Below are positions 56,299-63,940 of a stretch of DNA of 64,000 nucleotides, one piece after another; positions within the stretch are counted from its first letter, which is position 1, and every line of letters starts with the position of its first letter. The DNA is taken from assembly GCF_009931695.1 (NCBI RefSeq), contig NZ_CP048000.1, positions 1,453,001-1,517,000 of the forward strand, in the 5' to 3' direction. Position numbers and translations under genes: made by a program. The notes under the pieces were generated by a model, which was not told the DNA's origin, searched no databases, and was given only the letters and a program-made list of their open reading frames with translations. Origin of the DNA: Anaerocolumna sedimenticola (lineage in GTDB: Bacteria > Bacillota > Clostridia > Lachnospirales > Lachnospiraceae).

Positions 56299-57033
56299 AT
56301 GGATGATAAGATACAAAATGAGAGGATCACGTCATTTGTCTGTTTTGATGTTGAAACAACCGGACTCAATCCGGAAAAGGACAAGATCATTGAAATAGGT
56401 GCGCTTAAGGTGAAAGAGGGAAAGATAATCGGTAAGTTTACCGAATTTATCAATCCAAAGATGAAATTACCCGGCCATATAACAAAACTAACAGGAATAA
56501 CGGATGAAATGATTCAATACTCTGAGACGGAAGATACGGTTGTATGCCGTTTCCTGGAATTTGCGGGGGATTATATTATCATGGGTCATAATATCGGGTT
56601 TGATTACAGCTTTCTTAAAACAGCGGCCGTAAGACAGCATAAAACCTTTGAAAAAATGGGAATTGATACTCTTTCATTGTGCAGAAAACTATTGCCGGAT
56701 ATGGAGAGTAAAAGCTTAGGAAGTATGTGCAGACATTACCAGATCATTAATGAAAATGCACATCGGGCTTATGATGACGCTAAGGCTACCGCTATGCTGT
56801 ATGTAAAACTTTGTAATGAATTTTATCTGAAAAGACCTGAAATTTTTTTACCAAAACCCTTGTGGTTTAAGATAAAGAAAAACAGGCCTATTACAAATAA
56901 ACAAAAAAATTACTTGATAGATTTACTAAAATATCATAAGATAGAGAGTGAACAATCCATAGATTTTCTTACCCAAAGTGAGGCATCCCGGATGATTGAT
57001 AAAATTATTCTGGAAAAGGGCAGAATAATCTGA
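56299..57033 (+). CDS. DEDDh 3'-5' exonuclease (DNA polymerase III epsilon-like)
   Basis: 244 residues. The exonuclease domain has all DEDDh residues: FVCFDVETTGLNPE (ExoI, D and E), HNIGFDYSFL (ExoII) and HRAYDDAKATAMLY (ExoIII, H and D). The C-terminal 60 residues (RPITNKQKNYLIDLLKYHKIESEQSIDFLTQSEASRMIDKII) resemble a small helical module found in phage and clostridial nucleases. The only ribosome site is GGGTG, ten bases before the ATG, supplied by the leader element. Confidence 0.87.
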   Translation: MDDKIQNERITSFVCFDVETTGLNPEKDKIIEIGALKVKEGKIIGKFTEFINPKMKLPGHITKLTGITDEMIQYSETEDTVVCRFLEFAGDYIIMGHNIGFDYSFLKTAAVRQHKTFEKMGIDTLSLCRKLLPDMESKSLGSMCRHYQIINENAHRAYDDAKATAMLYVKLCNEFYLKRPEIFLPKPLWFKIKKNRPITNKQKNYLIDLLKYHKIESEQSIDFLTQSEASRMIDKIILEKGRII

Positions 57034-57085
57034 TGTGTATGAATTATAATAAATAGAATGAAGAATACTAAATAAATAACATGAA

Positions 57086-57703
57086 TTATTTTAAATAAAA
57101 AGACATTTTAATTTCTTTCAAAGAAATTAGGATGTTTTCCCTGGATAACGTATCAAGGGTCTGCGCTGTCTGAATTAAATCATCGATTTTATCCTGAGTG
57201 TTTAGCTCTTTATACAACTCGGCGAGGAGAATGTAATTTTTACTGATATCCGTTTTACATTGTACACCGAATTCAAGGACGGTAACGGCTTCATTCCATC
57301 TGTTATGGTCATAAAGATAGGAACCCCATCTGGACAGATTTTTCACCAGAAAGGTGTAATTATCATCGCATTTTATCAAAAATTTAATATTAGCAACTCC
57401 ATACTTAAGCTTTAAATCAGTGTTGGACAATCCTGCCAGATTTAAAATCGGTTTTTGGAATAAACTTTTTATATTAGACTGAATCTCATTTAGTTCTCCC
57501 TCATCAGTATCAGTAAAGGGAAGGGTATCCATAGGGATTGTAATATAGTCTAGGCCGGATATGTCAGACTTCCTGGTTGAATTAGCCTGATATTCTTTAT
57601 TCCAAAAAGTTTCTTTCTCTTTCTGGATTATCTGTTTTGTCCTAATATTGGAATATTGAATCAATAGATAAAAGAATAGGAGTATTCCTATAACAATTAA
57701 CAT
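57086..57703 (-). CDS. Membrane-anchored hypothetical protein with TPR-like C terminus
   Basis: 205 residues; not recognised. One N-terminal helix (LIVIGILLFFYLLIQYSNI), a linker of about 70 residues, then helical repeats (LSRWGSYLYDHNRWNEAVTVLEFGVQCKTDISKNYILLAELYKELNTQDKIDDLIQTAQ) that look like two tetratricopeptide units. AAAGGA lies before the ATG. It is the only minus-strand gene in this stretch and is convergent with the exonuclease gene. Function unknown. Confidence 0.6.
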   Translation of the reverse strand: MLIVIGILLFFYLLIQYSNIRTKQIIQKEKETFWNKEYQANSTRKSDISGLDYITIPMDTLPFTDTDEGELNEIQSNIKSLFQKPILNLAGLSNTDLKLKYGVANIKFLIKCDDNYTFLVKNLSRWGSYLYDHNRWNEAVTVLEFGVQCKTDISKNYILLAELYKELNTQDKIDDLIQTAQTLDTLSRENILISLKEIKMSFYLK

Positions 57704-57781
57704 AATATAATCCTTTCTATAAGGTTATGAGCGAGTACCGTAAGCGGAACTAAGAATATCCGCTGTAATTAAAAAATGAAT

Positions 57782-57881
57782 GTTGAAAGAAAAAAATAAA
57801 AAGAAAGGAATGCCACATAGGATTCTTTCAACAAAATTGTGGCGATATTATAGAGTATTCTATAATTTAAGGGTATTTAAC
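57782..57881 (+). ncRNA. Pseudoknot-type leader element, copy 4 (32-residue membrane peptide)
   Basis: Stem A GTTGAAAGAA (57782-57791) with TTCTTTCAAC (57823-57832), ten perfect pairs. Stem B GCCACA (57812-57817) with TGTGGC (57838-57843), interleaved. The hairpin TTATAGA / TCTATAA (57848-57865) follows, then AAGGGTATTTAAC and the ATG. A further hairpin AGCGGA/TCCGCT (about 57742-57764) lies just upstream. Confidence 0.6.
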
Positions 57882-57980
57882 ATGAACAGAAAAACGAGGA
57901 AAATAATTTCTACTATAATAATCTTAATAATCGTATTATCAATGGTAGTACCAGTAGTCTTAAGTGCAATTATGTATTAA
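57882..57980 (+). CDS. Small single-pass membrane protein, DUF4044/Prli42-like
   Basis: 32 residues: a basic start MNRKTRK, then one hydrophobic helix IISTIIILIIVLSMVVPVVLSAI. This is the plan of the DUF4044 / Prli42 miniproteins of Firmicutes, which in Listeria anchor the stressosome; equivalence here is an inference. The frame is open upstream through the leader element, but the ATG at 57882 matches the family start and has AGGGT upstream. No stressosome genes are nearby. Confidence 0.6.
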   Translation: MNRKTRKIISTIIILIIVLSMVVPVVLSAIMY

Positions 57981-58105
57981 TTTATTTCTGTTTAATAAGA
58001 ATATACATAATATATATGGAAATGTCAAACGACAGAAATAATATCTTGATTAATCTAAGGATTATGTTACAATAAATTTTAGCATGTAAAAAGGAGGAAA
58101 ACTGT

Positions 58106-59659
58106 ATGGATAGGAAGAAAAAATTAATTACATTATTACTGTTTGTAATTTGTTTCTTTTTTACTACTATAAGTCCCAAGGTATTGGCTGCATCGGAAGA
58201 TGATACAATCACCCAGGGCGTATATATAGATTCCATTCATATCGGCGGTATGACGGCAGAGGATGCGAAACAAGCTGTTAAAGATTATGTGGATGATTTA
58301 AAATCAAAGAAAATTATTGTTAATATTGATGATAAAACGGAAGAAATAGCCCTAGACAAGCTTGGTTATGAATATAAGGAGAACAATTATATTGATGAGG
58401 CATTTCTGATTGGCAAAACGGGTAATCTCATTAAAAGATATAAGGAGTTAAAAGATACAGAACAATCTAACTTAGTTTATAATCTGGAATTTAGTTTAAG
58501 TGATAAAAAGCTTAAGAAATTTGTAAAAGATAAATTAAGTTCTCATGATGTACCTGCTAAAAATGCATCAGTAAAAAGAACAGGCGGCGAATTCGTTTAT
58601 ACAAACCACTCTATTGGCCGTAAAGTTAACATAGATAAAACCGTGGATGCAATTAAAACAGCCATTTTAGATAACTGGAATCATGAAGATATTACACTTG
58701 CTGCAACCGTTGAGGATGACCAGCCGAAATATACCAAAGAAATGGTTGAAAAATGCAATACAAAACTGGGTACATTTTCTACCACCTATACCACTTCCTC
58801 CGAAGACCGTGCCGGTAATTTGGCAAATGGTGCCCGTTTAATTAATAATACGGTTTTATATCCCGGAGAAGTTTTTTCTGCTTATGAAAAACTTACTCCG
58901 TTTACTACGAGTAACGGTTACTTTGAGGCCGGTGCATATTCTAACGGTAAAGTTGTTGACAGTATCGGGGGCGGTGCATGTCAGGTTACAACTACTCTAT
59001 ATAATGCAGTTTTATTATCGGAATTAGAGGTAGTAGAACGCCAATCTCATTCCATGACTATCAGTTATGTGGATTTATCAAGGGATTCTGCAATTGCAGG
59101 AACCTGGAAAGATTTAAAATTCAAAAACGATACGAAATTTCCGATCTTAATAGAAGCATATACTTCCGGAAGGACCATTACCTTTAATATATGGGGTGAT
59201 GAAACCAGAGATAAAAAGAATAGAACGATTAAATTTGAAACGGTAGTATTAGATGAAAAGGCACCCGGTAAAGATGTTGTAACAAAAGATCCGACTAAAC
59301 CAACAACCTATACGTTAACGACACAGTCAGCGCATACGGGATATGTAGCGGAATTATATAAAATCGTATATGAAAATGGTGTGGAAGTAAGCAGAACCAG
59401 AGTAAATAAGAGTGTATATAACGCATCACCGAAATATGTGACCGTTGGCACCAAGAAGATAAAAGAGGATAAACCTCCAAAAGGGGAAAAACCGGGCGAT
59501 ACTCCTGAAGGTGATGACGCTCCGCCAAAAGATACTGACACAAATATAGATAATACAAAGCCGGGTAATACCGTAGAAGATCAAACATCTGAGAGTACGC
59601 AGGCTGAAGAGGAAACTACGAATAATCAGACAGTGGAAGATGCTGAGGATGCAAACTAA
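58106..59659 (+). CDS. VanW family protein with peptidoglycan-binding and G5-like domains
   Basis: 517 residues. Signal peptide (LLLFVICFFFTTISPKVLA/AS). PG_binding_4/YoaR-like domain from about 35 to 200 (GVYIDSIHIGGMTAEDAKQAVKDYV). VanW domain at about 215-345 (LGTFSTTYTTSSEDRAGNLANGARLINNTVLYPGEVFSAYEKL, GGGACQVTTTLYNAVLLSELEVVERQSHSM). Then a G5-like domain (about 375-450) and a Pro/Asp/Glu-rich tail. Likely a cell-wall-associated protein; the name comes from vancomycin clusters but stand-alone copies are not resistance genes. AAAGGAGG precedes the ATG. Confidence 0.87.
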   Translation: MDRKKKLITLLLFVICFFFTTISPKVLAASEDDTITQGVYIDSIHIGGMTAEDAKQAVKDYVDDLKSKKIIVNIDDKTEEIALDKLGYEYKENNYIDEAFLIGKTGNLIKRYKELKDTEQSNLVYNLEFSLSDKKLKKFVKDKLSSHDVPAKNASVKRTGGEFVYTNHSIGRKVNIDKTVDAIKTAILDNWNHEDITLAATVEDDQPKYTKEMVEKCNTKLGTFSTTYTTSSEDRAGNLANGARLINNTVLYPGEVFSAYEKLTPFTTSNGYFEAGAYSNGKVVDSIGGGACQVTTTLYNAVLLSELEVVERQSHSMTISYVDLSRDSAIAGTWKDLKFKNDTKFPILIEAYTSGRTITFNIWGDETRDKKNRTIKFETVVLDEKAPGKDVVTKDPTKPTTYTLTTQSAHTGYVAELYKIVYENGVEVSRTRVNKSVYNASPKYVTVGTKKIKEDKPPKGEKPGDTPEGDDAPPKDTDTNIDNTKPGNTVEDQTSESTQAEEETTNNQTVEDAEDAN

Positions 59660-59679
59660 TTATTAATAAAAAAAACAAG

Positions 59680-59715
59680 TAGCAAAGCGGATGAATATCT
59701 GCTTTGCTAGTTTTA
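59680..59715 (+). terminator. Hairpin between the VanW and AIR-synthase-like genes
   Basis: TAGCAAAGC (59680-59688) / GCTTTGCTA (59701-59709) with extra pairing in the loop, followed by GTTTTAT. The U-tract is short and merges with the next ribosome site, so it may attenuate rather than fully terminate. Confidence 0.6.
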
Positions 59716-59726
59716 TAGGAGGCAGT

Positions 59727-60713
59727 ATGAATATTGGTAAAGTTTCAGAAACTGTTTTAAAAAGATCTATTTTGAAACAAATAAAACATAGGAGGGAAGA
59801 AGTACTGGTTGGTCCGGGTGTAGGAGAAGACTGCAGTGTTGTGGAGCTAAAGGAAGACGAAGTATTTGTTATCTCAACGGATCCAATTACCGGAACCACT
59901 GAGGACATGGGAACCCTTGCCGTACATATCACTGCCAATGATATTTCTTCGAATGGTGCGGAGATTGTAGGAATTATGCTGACAATCTTATTACCGGATG
60001 GATTCAGGGAATCTGATTTAAAAGAAATAATGCAGGAAATTGAAGGTGTATGTGAAAAGCTGAATATTGAAATTATGGGCGGACATACGGAGATAACTGC
60101 AGCTGTTAACCAACCTGTTATTACGGTTACCGGAATTGGTAAAATGCCAAAGCAGCATATGATTAAAACAGCTGGCGTCATTCCCGGACAGGAAATCGTA
60201 ATGACAAAATGGGCAGGTCTTGAGGGAACAGCAATTATTGCTAAAATGAAAGAAAATGAATTGACCGGTAAATACACCAGGGATTTTATATCGGGTGCTA
60301 AAAATTTTATACAGAATATATCCGTTGTAGAGGAAGCTAAAATAGCAAGAAAGCTGGGAGTAACCTCCATGCACGACGTAACGGAGGGCGGAATATTTGG
60401 AGCTTTATGGGAATTAGGGGAAGCCTCGGGAGTAGGTCTTGAGGTAGATTTAAAAAAGATTCCAATAAAACAGGAAACCATAGAGATTTGTGAATTTTAC
60501 GACTTAAATCCATATCAGCTGATTTCAAGCGGAGTTATGATTATGGTAACAGATAAAGCCAATGAGCTGGTAGAGGTTCTTAAGAAAAGTAATATTCCGG
60601 CCGCCGTAATCGGGCGGATTACACCGGGAAATGACCGGGTGGTGAGAAATGATGAAGAAAAACGGTTTTTAGCACCACCAAAAAGTGATGAGTTGTATCA
60701 TTGCCTAAAATAA
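59727..60713 (+). CDS. AIR synthase-related protein (HypE/PurM superfamily)
   Basis: 328 residues of the PurM/HypE ATP-binding fold: VGPGVGEDCSVVELKED, STDPITGTTEDMGTLAVHITANDISSNGAEIVGIMLTILLPDG, IMGGHTEITAAVNQPVITVTGIG, SMHDVTEGGIFGALWELGEASGVG. It lacks the C-terminal Cys tail of true HypE, and no hydrogenase genes are near, so hydrogenase maturation is unlikely. ATG at 59727 with AGGAGG upstream. It forms an operon with an Lrp/AsnC regulator and an aminotransferase, a recurring clostridial trio of unknown purpose. Confidence 0.78.
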   Translation: MNIGKVSETVLKRSILKQIKHRREEVLVGPGVGEDCSVVELKEDEVFVISTDPITGTTEDMGTLAVHITANDISSNGAEIVGIMLTILLPDGFRESDLKEIMQEIEGVCEKLNIEIMGGHTEITAAVNQPVITVTGIGKMPKQHMIKTAGVIPGQEIVMTKWAGLEGTAIIAKMKENELTGKYTRDFISGAKNFIQNISVVEEAKIARKLGVTSMHDVTEGGIFGALWELGEASGVGLEVDLKKIPIKQETIEICEFYDLNPYQLISSGVMIMVTDKANELVEVLKKSNIPAAVIGRITPGNDRVVRNDEEKRFLAPPKSDELYHCLK

Positions 60714-60738
60714 TATCACATGGAAAGGAAACAATAAA

Positions 60739-61221
60739 ATGAGAGAGAAAATATTAGCAGCCATTGATAAAAATAGTAAATTAACTGCGAAAGACCTGGC
60801 CGCCATGTTAGGAAGTTCCGAAGAAGAAATATCTGCAACGATAAAGGAATTAGAGGCTGAAACTATTATCTGTGGATACCCGACCTTAATTAACTGGGAT
60901 AAAACGGAAAGTGAAAAAGTTACGGCTTTAATCGAAGTAAAGGTTACCCCTCAGAGAGGACAGGGATTTGATAAAATTGCAGAAAGAATATATAAATTTG
61001 ATGAAGTGGAGTCGGTTTATCTTATGTCCGGCGGTTTTGACCTGACCGTAATTATTGAGGGTAAAAGTATGAGGGAAGTTGCCAATTTTGTATCCAGTAA
61101 ATTAGCTCCTATGGAAGCGGTACTTAGTACGGCAACGCATTTTGTGTTAAAGAAATATAAAGAACATGGATTACCATTAGTACATGAAACCAACGACGAA
61201 AGGATGCTGATTACACCGTGA
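60739..61221 (+). CDS. Lrp/AsnC family transcriptional regulator
   Basis: 160 residues. N-terminal winged helix (MREKILAAIDKNSKLTAKDLAAMLGSSEEEISATIKELEAETIICGY) and C-terminal RAM/ACT-like ligand domain (VTALIEVKVTPQRGQGFDKIAERIYKFDEVESVYLMSGGFDLTVIIEG). It probably senses an amino acid and controls this operon. AAAGGAAA upstream of the ATG; the stop overlaps the GTG of the aminotransferase gene. Confidence 0.9.
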   Translation: MREKILAAIDKNSKLTAKDLAAMLGSSEEEISATIKELEAETIICGYPTLINWDKTESEKVTALIEVKVTPQRGQGFDKIAERIYKFDEVESVYLMSGGFDLTVIIEGKSMREVANFVSSKLAPMEAVLSTATHFVLKKYKEHGLPLVHETNDERMLITP

Positions 61222-62384
61222 GAAACCCATTATCTAAAATAGTTGTTGATATACAACCATCCGGCATAAGAAAATTCTTTGATATCGTTAGTGAAATGAA
61301 AGATGCCATATCTTTAGGTGTTGGTGAACCGGACTTTGATACTCCATGGCATATCAGGGAAGAGGGTATTTATTCTCTGGAAAAGGGCAGAACCTTTTAT
61401 ACTTCCAATGCAGGATTAAAAGATTTAAAAATAGAAATTTGCAATTATCTAAACCGCAGGTTTGGACTGCGCTATCATCCGGATCATGAAACTATTGTAA
61501 CCATTGGCGGAAGTGAAGCAATTGATATTGCCCTGCGTGCCATGCTGGATCCGGGAGATGAAGTTTTAATTCCCCAGCCCAGTTATGTATCATATTTACC
61601 CTGTGTTACGTTAGCAGGAGGCAAGCCGGTTATTATAGAATTAAAAGCGGCAAATCAATTCAGACTTACGAAAGAAGAGCTCTTGGATGCGATTACCGAC
61701 CGAACCAAAGTATTGATAATGCCCTTTCCCAATAATCCAACAGGGGCAATTATGGAGAAAGAAGACCTGGAGGACATCGTTAAGATAGTAGAAGAAAAAG
61801 ATATTTTTGTCCTGTCTGACGAGATTTATTCAGAATTAACATATGGTAAGAAACATGTATCCATTGCCGAATTTCCGGGGATGAAAGAAAGAACAATCTT
61901 AATTAACGGTTTTTCCAAATCCTATGCCATGACCGGTTGGAGGTTAGGTTATGCTGTTGGACCCGCAATTATTATTGAACAGATGGTAAAAATCCATCAG
62001 TTTGCTATTATGTGCGCTCCTACAACCAGCCAGTATGCAGCTATAGAAGCTTTAAGAAACGGAGATTCCGATGTCGAAACAATGCGGGATGCTTATGACC
62101 AGAGAAGAAGATATCTAATTCATGCTTTTCGTGAAATGGGACTGGAATGTTTTGAACCTTATGGAGCCTTTTATGTTTTTCCCTGTATTAAGAGTTTAGG
62201 TATGACTTCAGATGAATTTGCAACTACTCTTTTAAAAGAAGAAAAGGTAGCTGTGGTACCGGGTACAGCCTTCGGCGAATGCGGAGAAGGTTTTTTAAGA
62301 ATATCTTATGCCTATTCCATAGAAAACCTGAAAATAGCAATTGAACGAATGGAGCGATTTGTTGCAAGGCACAAGTGTAAGTAG
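61218..62384 (+). CDS. PLP-dependent class I/II aminotransferase
   Basis: 388 residues, fold type I. Visible landmarks: SLGVGEPDFDTPWHIREEGI, the NNPTGA stretch (MPFPNNPTGAIMEKEDLE), LSDEIYSELTY with the cofactor Asp/Tyr, and the PLP lysine in NGFSKSYAMTGWRLGY. Closest to the aromatic/aspartate aminotransferase group (PatA-like); the substrate is not determined. GTG start overlapping the lrp-like stop by four bases shows coupling. An LrpC-type regulator with an aminotransferase suggests amino-acid catabolism or biosynthesis. Confidence 0.88.
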   Translation: MRNPLSKIVVDIQPSGIRKFFDIVSEMKDAISLGVGEPDFDTPWHIREEGIYSLEKGRTFYTSNAGLKDLKIEICNYLNRRFGLRYHPDHETIVTIGGSEAIDIALRAMLDPGDEVLIPQPSYVSYLPCVTLAGGKPVIIELKAANQFRLTKEELLDAITDRTKVLIMPFPNNPTGAIMEKEDLEDIVKIVEEKDIFVLSDEIYSELTYGKKHVSIAEFPGMKERTILINGFSKSYAMTGWRLGYAVGPAIIIEQMVKIHQFAIMCAPTTSQYAAIEALRNGDSDVETMRDAYDQRRRYLIHAFREMGLECFEPYGAFYVFPCIKSLGMTSDEFATTLLKEEKVAVVPGTAFGECGEGFLRISYAYSIENLKIAIERMERFVARHKCK

Positions 62385-62418
62385 TATTACAGTTCAGCCT
62401 ATGGTACCGCGAGGTGTT

Positions 62419-62542
62419 ATATGTGAGTGGGGTGAAGCGAAAAATTCGCCACATATACACGCGAGATTATGCAGAATCCATAATTTTTGTACATCATTAG
62501 TACAATTCAGCTCCAAGGATGAACTGTACTAATTTAGTTTGT
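62419..62542 (+). terminator. Two hairpins after the aminotransferase gene
   Basis: First, a 55-nt imperfect hairpin about 62419-62474 (CGCG..TGT.ATATGTG with CACATAT.ACACGCG, inner GCGAA/TTCGC). Second, TAGTACAATTCA (62509-62520) / TGAACTGTACTA (62531-62542) with one mismatch, resembling the dnaC-gene hairpin at 15428-15459. The second is the likelier terminator; its U-tract (AATTTAGTTT) is poor. Confidence 0.5.
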
Positions 62543-62607
62543 TAAATAAATATTTTATATTGTAATCTGTATTACATTTGTGATAAAATCGAATTATGAT
62601 TAATTTT

Positions 62608-62783
62608 GTCTTATGGGTAATGTATCCTATAAGATAAAACGCTCCGCGGGAAACGTATAAACAGACAAAAGAGAAAAATCCTTTGGGAAATTGTCACTAA
62701 AGCGACAGCGCGTCAGCGCGGGAGTTGGTTTATAGGCTCTTGTGATCACTAAACGAAAGACGAGTTACTTAGGAGGATAAATT
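62608..62783 (+). other. Structured intergenic element, family R, copy 2 (cheX leader)
   Basis: Upstream of cheX. Shares ordered blocks with 40886-41035 (GGTAAT, GATAAAAC, CGGG, CTTTGGG, AATT, CACTAAAGCGAC). CCTATAA near 62629 pairs with TTATAGG near 62731, closing the element. Could be an RNA leader of cheX; no known riboswitch class recognised. Confidence 0.45.
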
Positions 62784-63251
62784 ATGGCAGGATTGAATGC
62801 AGAGCACATTAATCCATTTTTAATTGCGGCTACAAAAATACTAAAGGATATGTGCTTTGTAGATGTTAAAATCGGGAAACCATATGTAAAAAGTACTGAT
62901 TTTACAGATGACACATTAGTTATTATGATTGGTATAACAGGAGAAATACGTGGCCAAGCTATGATAGCATTTCCTAATTCAGTGGCATGTGATATTGCAT
63001 CTAAAATGATTATGATGCCGGTTGCCCAGTTAGATGAGTTATCTACCAGTGCAGTATGTGAATTAGGTAATATGATTATGGGTAATACTGCTACCATATT
63101 TTCAACAAAAGGTATTGGTATTGATATTACCCCGCCAACTCTTTGCACGGGTAATGTAACCTTTTCTAATAATTATTCTCAGAATATCTGTATACCATTG
63201 ATTTATGATGAGAGTAGAGCAATTGAAATTAATGTAGCATTAAAAGATTAA
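62784..63251 (+). CDS. cheX: CheX-family chemotaxis phosphatase
   Basis: 155 residues: MAGLNAEHINPFLIAATKILKDMCFVDVKIGKPY, then the phosphatase helix with ELGNMIMGN (the E-x-x-N motif that attacks CheY-P) preceded by AVC. CheX dephosphorylates CheY or acts on other phosphorylated receivers. TTAGGAGG precedes the ATG. No chemotaxis or flagellar genes lie nearby, so this is an orphan copy; a role outside motility is possible. Confidence 0.85.
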   Translation: MAGLNAEHINPFLIAATKILKDMCFVDVKIGKPYVKSTDFTDDTLVIMIGITGEIRGQAMIAFPNSVACDIASKMIMMPVAQLDELSTSAVCELGNMIMGNTATIFSTKGIGIDITPPTLCTGNVTFSNNYSQNICIPLIYDESRAIEINVALKD

Positions 63252-63370
63252 GAAATAATTCCTCCAATTTAAATAGAAAGTTCTTTCTACATAAAGGGAG
63301 TGGAGTATAAGGGGATTGTTTTAAGTTATACAATAATCGAAAATGATTCGATTAGAAAATAGGAGTAAAG

Positions 63371-63871
63371 ATGAATGTAGTATTATTTGAGCCGGAGATA
63401 CCGGCAAATACCGGAAATATAGGACGAACCTGTGTGGCAACCGGAACCAGATTACATTTAATAGAACCTTTAGGTTTTAAATTAAATGAAAAAGAAATTA
63501 AACGGGCGGGACTTGATTATTGGAAAGACTTAGATGTAACGATTTATGATAATTATGAAGACTTTCTGAAGAGAAACCCCAATGCAAAAATATATATGGC
63601 GACAACCAAAGCGGTTCACACATATACGGAAGTAGACTATGATCCGGATTGCTTTCTTATGTTTGGAAAAGAAAGTGCCGGAATTCCGGAAGAAATTCTT
63701 CTACAAAATAAAGATACCGCAGTACGTATACCCATGATAGGAGAAATTCGTTCTCTGAATTTAGCTAATTCGGTTGCAATCGTACTTTATGAAGCATTAC
63801 GCCAGAATAACTTTTCGGGCATGAAAAGAACCGGACAGTTACATCGCCACACATGGGATGAAAGTTTATAG
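63371..63871 (+). CDS. trmL: tRNA (cytidine/uridine-34 2'-O)-methyltransferase TrmL
   Basis: 166-residue SPOUT methyltransferase: VVLFEPEIPANTGNIGRTCVATGTRLHLIEPLGF at the start, FGKESAGIPEEIL, and the knot RIPMIGEIRSLNLANSVAIVLYEALRQ. It methylates the wobble ribose of tRNA-Leu species. Notably the window also holds a tRNA-Leu(TAA), one of its expected substrates. AGGAG precedes the ATG. A terminator follows. Confidence 0.94.
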   Translation: MNVVLFEPEIPANTGNIGRTCVATGTRLHLIEPLGFKLNEKEIKRAGLDYWKDLDVTIYDNYEDFLKRNPNAKIYMATTKAVHTYTEVDYDPDCFLMFGKESAGIPEEILLQNKDTAVRIPMIGEIRSLNLANSVAIVLYEALRQNNFSGMKRTGQLHRHTWDESL

Positions 63872-63893
63872 TTAATTCTATCAATAATGAAGA

Positions 63894-63937
63894 GAAGTAC
63901 AACTGGATGGACAAAAGTCTAATCCTGATGTACTTTT
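63894..63937 (+). terminator. Terminator after trmL
   Basis: Imperfect stem GAAGTACAACTGGATGGAC (63894-63912) / GTCTAATCCTGATGTACTT (63917-63935) followed by TTTTT. Confidence 0.85.
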
Positions 63938-63940
63938 TTA

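Noticed and set aside
57780-57881. In-frame N-terminal extension of the 32-residue membrane peptide
   Set aside because: The extension is encoded by the conserved structured leader, which occurs before unrelated genes in other frames; the ATG at 57882 matches the family start.
59691-59726. Upstream extension of the AIR-synthase-like protein (12 codons)
   Set aside because: It overlaps the hairpin and the ribosome site AGGAGG; the ATG at 59727 is correctly spaced.
59663-60481. 272-codon minus-strand frame opposite the AIR-synthase-like gene
   Set aside because: No family resemblance or ribosome site; the plus-strand gene has full-length homology features and operon context.
62405-62420. GGTACCGCG resembles the conserved T-box antiterminator motif
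   Set aside because: It lies within about 35 bases of the aminotransferase stop codon, so there is no room for the T-box stem I/specifier region. The downstream hairpins do not fit the T-box layout, and cheX is not a typical T-box target.
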